From positions 1 to 45,991 of the forward strand of contig DASVQP010000081.1 of assembly GCA_036389135.1 (NCBI GenBank): a DNA stretch of 45,991 nucleotides, in the 5' to 3' direction. The notes beneath the pieces were generated by a model that worked only from the letters and a program-made list of their open reading frames with translations, searched no databases and was not told the DNA's origin. This document shows, piece by piece, positions 7,510 through 15,075 of this stretch. The DNA comes from Longimicrobium sp. (lineage in GTDB: Bacteria; Gemmatimonadota; Gemmatimonadetes; Longimicrobiales; Longimicrobiaceae). How positions within the stretch are numbered: the first letter of the stretch is position 1; each line of letters begins with the position of its first letter. The translations under genes and the position numbers were made by a program.

Positions 7510-8822
7510 CAGGCGGTTGCGGTGGCGCGGCGGCTTGCGGCGACGGGCGCGACGGCGCGCGCGGTGAGGTCGGCGGCCATGCGGCGGGCAGACCACGCCA
7601 GCGCCAGGTTCACCGGCAGGGCCAGCGCGATGATCCACCCGTTCGCCTGGTCAATCCCGGGAAGGATCTGCAGCACGAAGCCGAGCACCGAGAGCCCCGC
7701 CACCGCCGCGGAGAGCAGCCAGGCCGGCCGCGCCGCCCACCTCGCGCCGTACGCCAGCACCGGCAGCAGCAGGACGAGCGGCAGCGCCAGCGGCGAGAGC
7801 TGCAGGATGTTCTCGTTGCGGTACGCGATCCCGTGGTCGGTCAGCGACCAGAGTCCGGCCAGGATCCACCCGCCCGTCCCGGCGAAGAGGAGCCAGAGCC
7901 CCGCCACAGCCGCGAATCCGAAGCGCGCCCCCCGCCCGTTCGACGCGCGTGCCGCCAGGAAAGCCAGAAGCCCGCCCAGCACCAACCCCGCGGCCAGGTA
8001 GCCGGGAAGCCAGTTGGGCGTCGATGTCGATGGGGCCGGGCGGGTGGAGCGGACCACCTGCATCTCCTCGCGCACCAGCGGCACCATGCGGCCGGCGGCG
8101 TCCGGCACCCGCAGCTCGGCCAGGCGGTCGTGCAGCGCGCCGGGGAGGAACATCTCCTCCCAGCGCGAGATCGGCCGGTCCGCCGCGGGGCCCAGGCCGC
8201 CCATCAGAGCCGTGAAGATGGGCACGTCCGCGGTGCCGGCGGCGGTCAGGCGCTCGGTGTGCTCGCGGTAGGTGGTGCCGGCGGAAACGCGCTCCGTGGC
8301 CGCCTTCAGCCGCCCGCCCAGCACGCGGTCGATGGCGTCGCGCACGCGGGTGGAGCAGTTGTCCCGGTAGTAGTCGTAGCGGTAGAAGCGGTTCTGCGGG
8401 AGCTCGTTCACGGCCAGCAGCCGCGCGAGCTCGGTCGCCTGGGCGGGCGTGAGGTTGAGCTCCTGCACCGCCACCGTCCGGTTGTACGACGCGTAGTGCC
8501 GCATGGTGGCGCCGGCGTCGAACGCCGCCACCCAGTACTCCATCCGTCCCTGGATGAAGTTCTTGATGAAGTTCTCCTGCGCGAAGTCGAACATCCCGTA
8601 GTTGTACGCCAGGTCCTCACCGGTGCGCGGGTCGTGCACCCAGATGGCGTTGTGCCCGAAGCGCTCCCACACCAGGTCGCCGGGGCCCATCGTCATCACG
8701 TAGATCCGCGGCACCGTGTCGGGCGCCTGCGCGGCGGCCGGGACGGCGATACACAGTGTGGCAAAGAGGACCAGCGCGCACCGCAGGAGCGGGCGGACGG
8801 TGTGCTGCATCACGAGGCGCAT
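7509..8822 (-). CDS. DUF4105 (Lnb N-terminal-like) membrane protein
   Basis: The 437-aa protein has a signal peptide ending at about AVPAAAQA, then a periplasmic DUF4105 domain (about residues 38-260). After about residue 275 there are four to five membrane helices. In the domain, FGHNAIWV (H57) and YRDNCSTRVRD (C156) are the conserved stretches. They look like a papain/NlpC-type His and Cys pair, so a peptidase or transferase activity in the envelope is plausible but not shown. I chose ATG 8822, which gives a standard signal peptide; an in-frame TTG at 8852 is possible. It overlaps the ArsC-like gene by one base. Confidence 0.8.
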   Translation of the reverse strand: MRLVMQHTVRPLLRCALVLFATLCIAVPAAAQAPDTVPRIYVMTMGPGDLVWERFGHNAIWVHDPRTGEDLAYNYGMFDFAQENFIKNFIQGRMEYWVAAFDAGATMRHYASYNRTVAVQELNLTPAQATELARLLAVNELPQNRFYRYDYYRDNCSTRVRDAIDRVLGGRLKAATERVSAGTTYREHTERLTAAGTADVPIFTALMGGLGPAADRPISRWEEMFLPGALHDRLAELRVPDAAGRMVPLVREEMQVVRSTRPAPSTSTPNWLPGYLAAGLVLGGLLAFLAARASNGRGARFGFAAVAGLWLLFAGTGGWILAGLWSLTDHGIAYRNENILQLSPLALPLVLLLPVLAYGARWAARPAWLLSAAVAGLSVLGFVLQILPGIDQANGWIIALALPVNLALAWSARRMAADLTARAVAPVAASRRATATA

Positions 8823-8895
8823 GCAAAGGGAACGCAACGGGTTGACTGGCAAAGTAACGCGATTCCCCCCGCCTTCGCCACGCCCGGCGAGGGCG

Positions 8896-8939
8896 TCAAA
8901 GAGAAGCGGGGTCCCCCCGGATGCCGGAGGGACCCCGCT
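8896..8939 (-). terminator. Rho-independent terminator after the PDZ gene
   Basis: AGCGGGGTCCC pairs with GGGACCCCGCT in the 8905-8939 hairpin. On the minus strand it is followed by TTCTCTTTGA. It separates the sigma/anti-sigma/PDZ operon from the DUF4105 gene. Confidence 0.7.
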
Positions 8940-8957
8940 GTACCGCGCCGGAGGCGG

Positions 8958-9962
8958 TCAGTTCCGCTGGCGCTCCTCTACCCCCCGAATGCGCACCCGC
9001 TCGCGCCGCTCGGTCTCGCTGCGGTCGCCGCTCCACTCCACGTCCAGCTGGCGGCGCTGGCCCTGGCGCACCACCTCCAGCCGCACGCTGCCCTCCTGGG
9101 CGCCGAAGGCACGGCGCAGGTCGGCCACCGAGCCCACCGTGCGGCCCCCAGCGCGTACGATGACGTCTCCGCCCTGCAGCCCCGCGCGCGCGGCCGGGGT
9201 GGAGCGCGACACCTGCAGCACCAGCACGCCGTCGTCCACTCGGAAGTAGCGGGCCAGCTCCGGGTTCAGCTCCGAGAGCTCGGCGCCGGCCACGGCGCGC
9301 CGCCCCACGTCCAGGAAGAAGGGGAGCGTCCGGGCGACCTCGACCTCACGCCCCAGCTCCCGCCCCAGCGCGCGCCCCATGCGGTCCATCGAGCGCAGGT
9401 TCACCACCACGCTGTCGCCACGGCGCCCGTCGGGACGGTCGAAGCTGTAGACGACGACGCTGTCGCCGTGCCGCGTGCGCACCCGTTCGCGCAGCTTGCC
9501 CATCCGCCGGCCCAGGCTGTCCAGGCGCGTGCGCAGCGAGTCCACGCGGAAGGTCACCCGGTCTTCGCCATTGTGGATGGTGACCTCGCCGGGAAGGGTG
9601 CGGGCGATCACCTCGCGGCGCGCGGCGGCGATCACGCGGCGCTCCTCCTCCGCGCGGCCGCGGCGGATGCGCAGCCGCACCGTGTCGCCCACCTCCAGCT
9701 CCTCGCGCAGGCGCTCGATGGTGCGCTCGGTGGCGGGGGCGCCGTTCACCCGCACCACGACGTCGCCCGTGCGCAGCCCGGCGCGCTCGGCGGCGGAGCG
9801 TGCCACCACCTCGGCGATGCGGGCCTCGCGGGCACCGGTGCTGTCCCAGTCGAACGCCACGCCCATCCACCCGCGCGGCGCATCGCCGCGCTGGGCGGCG
9901 AGGGCGGCGGGAGCCATCAGCATTGCCGCCAGCAGCGGCATCCATCCCTTGATCAGGCGCAT
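8958..9962 (-). CDS. Exported protein with two PDZ domains
   Basis: The 334-aa protein begins with a signal peptide (MRLIKGWMPLLAAMLMAPAALAAQ, residues 1-24). A first PDZ domain follows at about 30-100, with AERAGLRTGDVVVRVNG. A basic, Asp-rich middle region comes next, and a second PDZ domain lies at about 245-325 with AARAGLQGGDVIVRAGG. No protease catalytic domain is present, so it probably binds C-termini of periplasmic proteins. It is the third gene of an operon with an ECF sigma factor and its anti-sigma factor, which suggests a role in sensing or controlling envelope stress. The frame is open further upstream, but the signal peptide fixes the start at ATG 9962. Confidence 0.8.
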   Translation of the reverse strand: MRLIKGWMPLLAAMLMAPAALAAQRGDAPRGWMGVAFDWDSTGAREARIAEVVARSAAERAGLRTGDVVVRVNGAPATERTIERLREELEVGDTVRLRIRRGRAEEERRVIAAARREVIARTLPGEVTIHNGEDRVTFRVDSLRTRLDSLGRRMGKLRERVRTRHGDSVVVYSFDRPDGRRGDSVVVNLRSMDRMGRALGRELGREVEVARTLPFFLDVGRRAVAGAELSELNPELARYFRVDDGVLVLQVSRSTPAARAGLQGGDVIVRAGGRTVGSVADLRRAFGAQEGSVRLEVVRQGQRRQLDVEWSGDRSETERRERVRIRGVEERQRN

Positions 9963-9990
9963 CTCTCGGTCTCTTTCGGTTGACTCGGTT

Positions 9991-10818
9991 TCAGTACCAC
10001 GCGCTCTGCGACGCGCGGTCGATCTGCCGCCGGAGAGCATCGCGCTCGTCCAGCACCGCCAGGTGGTATCCGTTCAGCACGGGGTCGCCGGGGGCCCGCT
10101 CCAGCGCGCGGCCGGTGGTCTCCACCAGCGTGTTCAGGGCCGAGAGGCGGGTCTCGGGATCGGCGCCGCTGGCCGGGTCCGCGATCTCGGCGTACTTGCG
10201 CAGCGCGGCGACGTACGCGGCCTCCGCCTCGTCCAGCTCCCGCGCCGCCGCCTTCGCCTCGGGCGTCAGGGCCGGGGCACGGCGCCTCGGGGTGACGGGC
10301 GGCGCATCCCCCCCGCGCGCCGACACCAGCCGCGCCACCGGCGGCTCGGCCGCGCGCACGGCGGCATCCTGATCCACCGGTGCATCCACCACCCGGGACT
10401 CCGCGCTCGCCGGGGGAAGCTGCACCACCCCCAGCACCCGCCCCTCACCCTTGGACGGCTGCACCGGCGCCTGCGCCACACGGTCCGTCGTCCCGGGCCG
10501 CAGCAGCGACAGCCCCGCCGCGGCCCCCGTGGCGAAGAGCAGGAGCGCCGCCGCGATCCTGAGCAGCGGCTGCCAGGTGCGGAAGGCGCGCGCCGGCGCC
10601 GGGCGCATCAACCCCTCCTCGGCCAGCGCCGCCTCCAGGGCACGCCAGGCGCCGGGCCTCGGCTCCGGGTCCGCGAGCTCGGCCAAGGCGGCGGTCTGCG
10701 CGCGCATGGCGTCACGCTCGCGGCGGCAGACCAGGCAGTCGCGCAGGTGCTCGGCCTCGGCCGGCTCGGGCGCTTCGTCCACCAGGCGGGCCAGTTCTTC
10801 CAGCGTCAGGTGCTGCAT
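9991..10818 (-). CDS. Zinc-finger anti-sigma factor
   Basis: The 275-aa membrane protein has a cytoplasmic N-terminal anti-sigma domain with the zinc signature H24-x3-C28-x2-C31 (EHLRDCLVC). It has one membrane helix at about 86-105 and a periplasmic Pro/Ala-rich region, ending in a helical segment that may be a coiled coil (about 190-270). It would hold the adjacent ECF sigma factor inactive at the membrane. It overlaps the sigma gene by 13 nt and is followed by the PDZ gene after 28 nt. The signal it senses is unknown. Confidence 0.85.
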   Translation of the reverse strand: MQHLTLEELARLVDEAPEPAEAEHLRDCLVCRRERDAMRAQTAALAELADPEPRPGAWRALEAALAEEGLMRPAPARAFRTWQPLLRIAAALLLFATGAAAGLSLLRPGTTDRVAQAPVQPSKGEGRVLGVVQLPPASAESRVVDAPVDQDAAVRAAEPPVARLVSARGGDAPPVTPRRRAPALTPEAKAAARELDEAEAAYVAALRKYAEIADPASGADPETRLSALNTLVETTGRALERAPGDPVLNGYHLAVLDERDALRRQIDRASQSAWY

Positions 10819-11390
10819 GCCTCCACTCCTTCCGCGGGGACGAGGGACGAGGGGCTCAGCAGCAACCTCATCCTTGCCCGCGCCTTGAAAAGCTGGCTCT
10901 TGCAGGTGCCGGGGTTCACCCCCAGCATCTCCGCGATCTCTTCGTGCGTGTACCCTTCCACGTCGTGCAGCACCAGCACGCGCCGCATCCCTTCCGGGAG
11001 CTTCTCCATCGCCCGCTCCAGCTTCAGCCGAAGGACGGCGTTCTCCCCCTGCGGCCTCACAGAGGCGGACTGTTCTTCGAGCGGCGCCTCTCGCCCGCTG
11101 CGCCGCTCCCTGGACCTGCGCCCGTGGAGGGCGCTGTTCACCGCGATCCGGTGGAGCCAGGTGGTGAACGCCGAGTCGCCCCGAAAGGTCGGGAGGGCGC
11201 GGATGGCGCGCAGCCAGGCGTCCTGCGCCCAGTCCTCGGCGAGCGTGTCGTCGCCGGCCAGGCGGCGCACGACCGCGTACACGCGGCGTGCATGGCGCTG
11301 GTAGAGCGCCCGCACCGCCCCGCCGTCGCCCCGCTTTGCTTGCTCGATCAGCTCCAGGTCTTCCATGATCCGTTCACGGGTCCACAGCAT
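10806..11390 (-). CDS. ECF-type RNA polymerase sigma factor
   Basis: The 194-aa protein has sigma region 2 (about 20-95, with TLAEDWAQDAWLRAIRALPTF and TWLHRIAVNSAL) and region 4 (about 130-180, with LPEGMRRVLVLHDVEGYTHE and a helix-turn-helix EIAEMLGVNPGTCKSQLFKA). It is a small extracytoplasmic-function sigma of the RpoE type. The longest start, ATG 11390, is given; ATG 11366 (MEDLELIEQAKRGD) is equally likely because that is where ECF sequences usually begin. It is the first gene of a three-gene minus-strand operon and is divergent from a second sigma operon. Confidence 0.9.
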   Translation of the reverse strand: MLWTRERIMEDLELIEQAKRGDGGAVRALYQRHARRVYAVVRRLAGDDTLAEDWAQDAWLRAIRALPTFRGDSAFTTWLHRIAVNSALHGRRSRERRSGREAPLEEQSASVRPQGENAVLRLKLERAMEKLPEGMRRVLVLHDVEGYTHEEIAEMLGVNPGTCKSQLFKARARMRLLLSPSSLVPAEGVEACST

Positions 11391-11442
11391 AGGATGCCGG
11401 GTTCCGCGGAAGGGTTGCCGGGGTGCCCAAAGAAGAAAACCA

Positions 11443-11526
11443 TCACACAGAGAACACGGAGGGAACTACAAGGCGCAGAGGAAACCCTTTTCTGTTCTTG
11501 CTGTACCCTCTGTGGCTCTGTGTGAG
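11443..11526. repeat. CACAGAG-rich inverted repeat, copy 2
   Basis: TCACACAGAGAACACGGAGG at the left pairs imperfectly with CCCTCTGTGGCTCTGTGTGA at the right. It sits in the 241-nt space between the two divergent sigma operons, so either or both could be affected by it. Confidence 0.75.
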
Positions 11527-11562
11527 GGTGGTTGTTCTTTCCCAACGTTTCGCCGCTCCGGG

Positions 11563-11571
11563 TGGTATTAT
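11563..11571 (+). promoter_or_regulatory. Extended -10 promoter candidate for the Spy-like/sigma operon
   Basis: TGG-TATTAT fits an extended -10 (TGn plus five of six TATAAT bases). No good -35 is seen at the normal spacing, although CAACGT lies 17 bases upstream. The transcript would start about 55 nt before ATG 11632. Confidence 0.4.
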
Positions 11572-11631
11572 CGTGCAGCACGGCTCGGGCGCCAGTCGTC
11601 CGCACGATTCCGCACACTACGGTACACGACA

Positions 11632-12234
11632 ATGAAGAGCTACGTTCGATACATGGTCGCGCTTGGGCTGCTGGCCGCCGCCCCGGCAGCCGCGCAGCAG
11701 AACGGCCGCCCGGGCGCCGACTCGGTCCGCGGCGGGCGCTGGGAGCAGGGTGGAAGGCAGCACCGCCCCGCGTTCCAGGGACTCCTCGCCTACCGCCAGG
11801 AGCTGCAGCTGACGGACGCGCAGGTGACGCGGCTGCAGGAGATCGGCCGCAGGCTGGAGGAGCGCAACCGGCCCCTCCGCGCGCAGCTCGCGGCGCACCA
11901 CGAGCAGTTCAAGGCGCAGCGCCGCGCGCAGATGGAGCGGCTGACCCCCGAGCAGCGCCGCGACACCCTGCGCCGCCTGCGCGACGAGGGCCACCGCCGC
12001 GAGGTCCCGCAGGCGATGCGCGCCCCCATGGATCAGATGCGCGCCAACATCCGCGCGGCGATGGAGGAGGCCCAGGGGGTGCTGAACGCGCAGCAAAAGG
12101 AGCGCGCGCGCCAGCTGATGCAGGAGGCGCGGCGTAAGCGCGGCGACCGCGTGCAGGGCCAGGACGGTCGCCGCCGGCGCGGCGGCCGGTCCGGCGAGGG
12201 GCAGCAGGGCGGCACCGGCAGCTCGCGTCCGTGA
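11632..12234 (+). CDS. Spy/CpxP-like periplasmic LTXXQ protein
   Basis: The 200-aa protein has a signal peptide (MKSYVRYMVALGLLAAAPAAA) and a helical body. The LTXXQ-type motif is at LQLTDAQVTRLQEI, with a second weaker match at MERLTPEQRRDTL. The tail is Arg/Gln/Gly-rich. Proteins of this superfamily are periplasmic chaperones (Spy, CpxP) or sensors (ZraP, and CnrX of the metal-responsive CnrYXH sigma system). Its stop overlaps the GTG start of a sigma gene (GTGA), so it is translated in step with that sigma and probably feeds it a signal. The frame is open upstream to 11365, but the signal peptide sets ATG 11632 as the start. Confidence 0.75.
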   Translation: MKSYVRYMVALGLLAAAPAAAQQNGRPGADSVRGGRWEQGGRQHRPAFQGLLAYRQELQLTDAQVTRLQEIGRRLEERNRPLRAQLAAHHEQFKAQRRAQMERLTPEQRRDTLRRLRDEGHRREVPQAMRAPMDQMRANIRAAMEEAQGVLNAQQKERARQLMQEARRKRGDRVQGQDGRRRRGGRSGEGQQGGTGSSRP

Positions 12235-12848
12235 TCCGCGCGGGCGCGGCGAGACCCGCCGTGGCCTTCCCAATCGCCACCGGCGCGGCACCCGCCGCAC
12301 CGGACGGCGAGGCGGAGCTGGTCGAGCGCGTCCGCCAGGGCGACGGGCGCGCCTTCGACACCCTCGTCACGCGCTACATGCACCGCGCGTTCTCGGTGGC
12401 GTTCCGCGTGCTGGGGCAGAAGGAAGACGCCGAGGACCTGGTGCAGGACACCTTCATGGTCGTCCTGCAGCGCATCGACAGCTTCGAGCCGGGGCGGGCA
12501 TTCGCGCCCTGGTTCTTTCGAATCCTGGTGAACCGCGGGCTCAACGCCCGCAAGGCACGCGCACTCCGCACGGTCGACGAGATCCCGGAGACGGCATCGT
12601 CGTCCGGCCCATCGCCCGAGCGCGAGGCGGAGCGCGCGGAGCTTCGCGAGCGCCTCGCCGCCGCCCTGGCCACGCTTCCGCAGCGCCAGAAGCTCGTGGT
12701 GGAGCTGTTCGAGCTGGAAGGGTTCAGCGGACCGGAGATCGCGCAGATCATGGAGATATCGGACGGCACCGTGCGCTGGCACCTGCACGAGGCCCGCAAG
12801 GCGCTGCGCCAGGCGCTGGCGCCCTACGAACGGAGCAGAGAAGAATGA
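12231..12848 (+). CDS. ECF-type RNA polymerase sigma factor, second
   Basis: The 205-aa protein has an N-terminal extension of about 25 residues, then region 2 (AFDTLVTRYMHRAFSVAFRV and DAEDLVQDTFMVVLQ). Region 4 follows (LPQRQKLVVELFELEGFSGP, then EIAQIMEISDGTVRWHLHEA). The GTG start overlaps the preceding stop by 4 nt, and its stop overlaps the ATG of the next gene in an ATGA. All three genes are therefore tightly coupled. It is unlike the first sigma in region 4 sequence, so it is unlikely to be a recent duplicate. Confidence 0.9.
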   Translation: MIRAGAARPAVAFPIATGAAPAAPDGEAELVERVRQGDGRAFDTLVTRYMHRAFSVAFRVLGQKEDAEDLVQDTFMVVLQRIDSFEPGRAFAPWFFRILVNRGLNARKARALRTVDEIPETASSSGPSPEREAERAELRERLAAALATLPQRQKLVVELFELEGFSGPEIAQIMEISDGTVRWHLHEARKALRQALAPYERSREE

Positions 12849-13222
12849 ACACCGAGCCTATTCGCGACCCGGAGCTGGCGGCGCTCCTGCGCTCCGCCAC
12901 CCCCCAGCCCCCCATGGACGACGTGGACTGGGAGCACCTCCGCGGCGTCGCCAACAGCCGCGCGGAGCTTCCGCTGGCGCGCCTGCGCACCCCGGCACGC
13001 CGACCGCGAGTGCGCGCGTGGCTGCCGCTGGGCGCCGCCGCCGGCATCGCCGCATCGCTGGTCTTCGCGCTGCGCCCCGCCCCCGTTCCCGGCCCCCTGC
13101 CGGCGGAGGAGCGCCGCATCGTCGACGCCATCGTCGCCGAGTCGCTCCCGACGAACGTGGACCAGCTGCTCTCGGGCGCGGCCGCCGAAGGTATGCTGCT
13201 GGCGGCGGTGGTGGGAAGCTGA
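12845..13222 (+). CDS. Small membrane protein, probable anti-sigma factor
   Basis: The 125-aa protein has an N-terminal cytoplasmic part (residues 1-57) with an acidic helix (MDDVDWEHLRGV). A single membrane helix lies at about 58-76 and a short outer part follows. It lacks the HxxxCxxC zinc motif. The call rests on size, topology and direct coupling to the sigma gene. The combination of periplasmic sensor, sigma factor and small anti-sigma resembles the CnrX/CnrH/CnrY trio in composition, although the order differs and sequence likeness was not tested. Confidence 0.6.
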   Translation: MNTEPIRDPELAALLRSATPQPPMDDVDWEHLRGVANSRAELPLARLRTPARRPRVRAWLPLGAAAGIAASLVFALRPAPVPGPLPAEERRIVDAIVAESLPTNVDQLLSGAAAEGMLLAAVVGS

Positions 13223-13228
13223 TGGGAA

Positions 13229-13301
13229 GGGATGGGGGATGAAGGGATGGGGGATGAGGACAGCGACGCTCCCTCATCCCCCATCCCTCATCCCCAATCC
13301 C
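13229..13301. terminator. Long imperfect inverted repeat between convergent genes
   Basis: Two GGGATGGGGGATGA-type units (13229-13259) are mirrored by CCCTCATCCCCCATCCC-type units (13271-13301). They give a stem of about 31 bp with few mismatches and an 11-nt loop. It overlaps the 3' end of the EamA gene by 28 nt. A two-way terminator role is likely, though no T-run follows. Confidence 0.5.
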
Positions 13302-14239
13302 TGCAGTTCACGTTGCGCCTCCACCCCCTCCGCCGCCCTCCGGCCACGGGCCAGCACCACGGTGCTCGCCAGCACCAGCCCGGCGCCGGCCAGGATCCAG
13401 GCATCCAGCCGCTCTCCAAAGAAAGCGACTCCCCACACCGCCGCGAACACCACCTGCAGATACGCCACCGCCGTCGCGCGGCCCGCGGGCTCCAGCTGAA
13501 GGCCGCGCGTCATGTTGACCTGCGCGATCTGCGTGGCGATCCCGATCCCGGCCAGCACCAGCCACTCCAGCGGCGTGGGCCACACCCACTGCGGCAGGGC
13601 GAAGGGGAGCGTGGCGGGAACGGTCACCAGGGGGAAGTAGAAGACGATCACCAGCGGGTGCTCGCCCTTGATGCGGCGAATGGTGACGTACGCCAGCGCG
13701 CTGCACATCGCCCCGGCCAGCGCGATCAGCGCCGCGTGCGGGCTCACCACCGATGCGGCGCCGCCCAGCAGCGCGGCGGGGCGCACCACAAGCACCACCC
13801 CGGCCAGGCTCGCCGCCACGCACGCCACCTCCCGCCGCCCCATCCGCTCCCCCAGCAGCCACGCCGCCAGTACCGCGGTGAAGACGGGGTTGGTGTACTG
13901 GATGAGGTTCGCCTCCGCGAGCGGGAGGTGCACCAGCGAGGTGTAGAAGAAGGAGAGCGCCGCGAACCCAAAGATCCCGCGCAGCACCAGCAGCCCGCGC
14001 CGTTCCCGCGCGCCCCACGGCGAAATGCCGGCGCGCATGACCATGGCGATGCTCAGCACCAGCGTTATCACCCCGCGCACCAGCACGATCTCCTGGCTGG
14101 GGAGGTTCCTCCCGGCCGTCTTCACCAGCACCGCCATCACCGAAAACCAGAAGGCCCCCAGCGCCATGTGCCGGACGCCGGAGGCCGCCGTTGGGGCGGG
14201 AAGGATCGATGCGCCCTCAGGCGCGGGCTGGGTGGACAT
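13274..14239 (-). CDS. EamA-family (DMT superfamily) transporter
   Basis: The 321-aa integral membrane protein has about ten helices arranged as two EamA repeats (about 30-165 and 180-310). The second repeat ends VWGVAFFGERLDAWILAGAGLVLAS, a typical pattern. Members export amino acids, nucleotides or other metabolites. The substrate is not readable from sequence. I chose ATG 14239 (MSTQPAPEG) because the open frame upstream adds only a non-conserved stretch. It is a single-gene unit, divergent from the small gene at 14392. Confidence 0.85.
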   Translation of the reverse strand: MSTQPAPEGASILPAPTAASGVRHMALGAFWFSVMAVLVKTAGRNLPSQEIVLVRGVITLVLSIAMVMRAGISPWGARERRGLLVLRGIFGFAALSFFYTSLVHLPLAEANLIQYTNPVFTAVLAAWLLGERMGRREVACVAASLAGVVLVVRPAALLGGAASVVSPHAALIALAGAMCSALAYVTIRRIKGEHPLVIVFYFPLVTVPATLPFALPQWVWPTPLEWLVLAGIGIATQIAQVNMTRGLQLEPAGRATAVAYLQVVFAAVWGVAFFGERLDAWILAGAGLVLASTVVLARGRRAAEGVEAQRELQGLGMRDGG

Positions 14240-14391
14240 GCGTACCGCGTGCGAGACAACCTCTTCGAGCCCCGAAGATAATCCCCGCCTCCCCATCCGT
14301 CACCCCCCGCGCGAGCTTGTGAGCCTTTCGCGGCGGGGCTACTTTTTCGCGCTTCGCTCTTGAAATACTCCTGCCGCACGACGGAACAGCA

Positions 14392-14772
14392 GTGAATCCT
14401 GAACCGCTTCGGGCTCCGGCCCTTTCCAACCGCCTGGGCACCTCCCGCACGCGCGACGAGGGTGGCTTCATCATCCTGGGCGCGATCGTCCTGGTCCTGG
14501 TGCTCCTGGTCGTGGGCGTCTCGCTGGGCAAGGTGCTCCGCGTGCAGTACCCCGACTCGTACGTGGAGCAGCGCGCCGAACGCCAGTGGGTCGTAGCCGA
14601 CACCGACCTGCAGCTCGGCGGCCGCCCCGTTGCCCGGCTGCGGCGCGGCGAGCCCGTGTGGGCCACCCGCCTCGAGAACGGCGACATCGCCATCTCGTCG
14701 GACGCAAGAGGCCAGAAGGTGGTCGGGTTCGTGGGGGCGTACGCGCTTTCGAACGTGGCGCCGGGGCGGTAG
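14392..14772 (+). CDS. Single-pass membrane protein with possible SH3-like tail
   Basis: The 126-aa protein has a short cytoplasmic N-terminus, one membrane helix (about 26-46, GFIILGAIVLVLVLLVVGV) and a C-terminal beta-rich part. In that part DLQLGGRPVARLRRGEPVWA and GQKVVGFVGAYAL look like a small SH3-type barrel. The domain call is weak. Start is GTG; no ATG lies nearby in frame. A possible promoter TTGTGA-N17-TACTTT lies just upstream (about 14319-14347). Function is unknown. Confidence 0.55.
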   Translation: MNPEPLRAPALSNRLGTSRTRDEGGFIILGAIVLVLVLLVVGVSLGKVLRVQYPDSYVEQRAERQWVVADTDLQLGGRPVARLRRGEPVWATRLENGDIAISSDARGQKVVGFVGAYALSNVAPGR

Positions 14773-14802
14773 GGGCCCCCACCCCCGCTCGTCGCCTCGC
14801 GG

Positions 14803-14833
14803 CCCCTCCCCCAATAACTACCTGGGGGAGGGG
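14803..14833 (+). terminator. Strong C/G hairpin after the 126-aa gene
   Basis: CCCCTCCCCCA pairs perfectly with TGGGGGAGGGG round a 9-nt loop. It begins 31 nt after the stop. There is no T-run, so intrinsic termination is uncertain. Confidence 0.45.
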
Positions 14834-14863
14834 CGTACGCCGAGATCTCCGCAGCGCGCGCCC

Positions 14864-14886
14864 GTAGGGGCGCGATTCATCCCGCC
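14864..14886 (+). repeat. GTAGGGGCGCGATTCATC repeat, copy 2 (degenerate)
   Basis: The left arm and TTCA loop match the other copies, but the right arm reads TCCCGCC instead of TCGCGCC, so the stem is partly lost. Confidence 0.6.
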
Positions 14887-14933
14887 TGTGTCCGAAACCG
14901 CACCGCCGCTCGCCTTTCGGACCGCGCCAGAAG

Positions 14934-14998
14934 CCGCGAGACCGCTTCAGCGGTCTTCCCGTGGTTCCAGCCGGGGGCTTCAGCCCCCGGTGCTCCGG
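14934..14998 (+). repeat. Two-hairpin TTCA-loop element, plus copy
   Basis: GACCGC-TTCA-GCGGTC is followed by the linker TTCCCGTGGTTCCAG, then CCGGGGGC-TTCA-GCCCCCGG and GTGCTCCGG. It is nearly identical to 5892-5955 apart from paired changes in the first stem. Confidence 0.8.
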
Positions 14999-15017
14999 CG
15001 CCGCCCCCCCCACGCAG

Positions 15018-15053
15018 ACCGGTCCCGCGGCACTGGGCCGCGGGACCGGTTTT
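15018..15053 (+). terminator. Rho-independent terminator (T-run on plus strand)
   Basis: ACCGGTCCCGCGGC pairs with GCCGCGGGACCGGT and is followed by TTTTCAC on the plus strand. It sits 22 nt beyond the actF stop, so the stem may also stop minus-strand transcripts of the act operon. Confidence 0.7.
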
Positions 15054-15075
15054 CACATCCACCCGAAAGATCCGA

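Larger units (their letters stand above)
14773..15075. other. 303-nt convergent spacer packed with hairpins
   Basis: This gap between the small membrane protein gene and actF holds no gene. It contains four palindromic elements in a row, listed separately at 14803, 14864, 14934 and 15018. Confidence 0.8.

Noticed and set aside
7833-9983. Long plus-strand frame across the DUF4105 and PDZ genes
   Set aside because: It is antisense to two recognised genes and the terminator between them, and has low-complexity His/Arg/Ala composition.
15018-15053. Hairpin as a dedicated terminator of the act operon
   Set aside because: The T-run follows on the plus strand only. It is kept as a plus-strand terminator that may act both ways.
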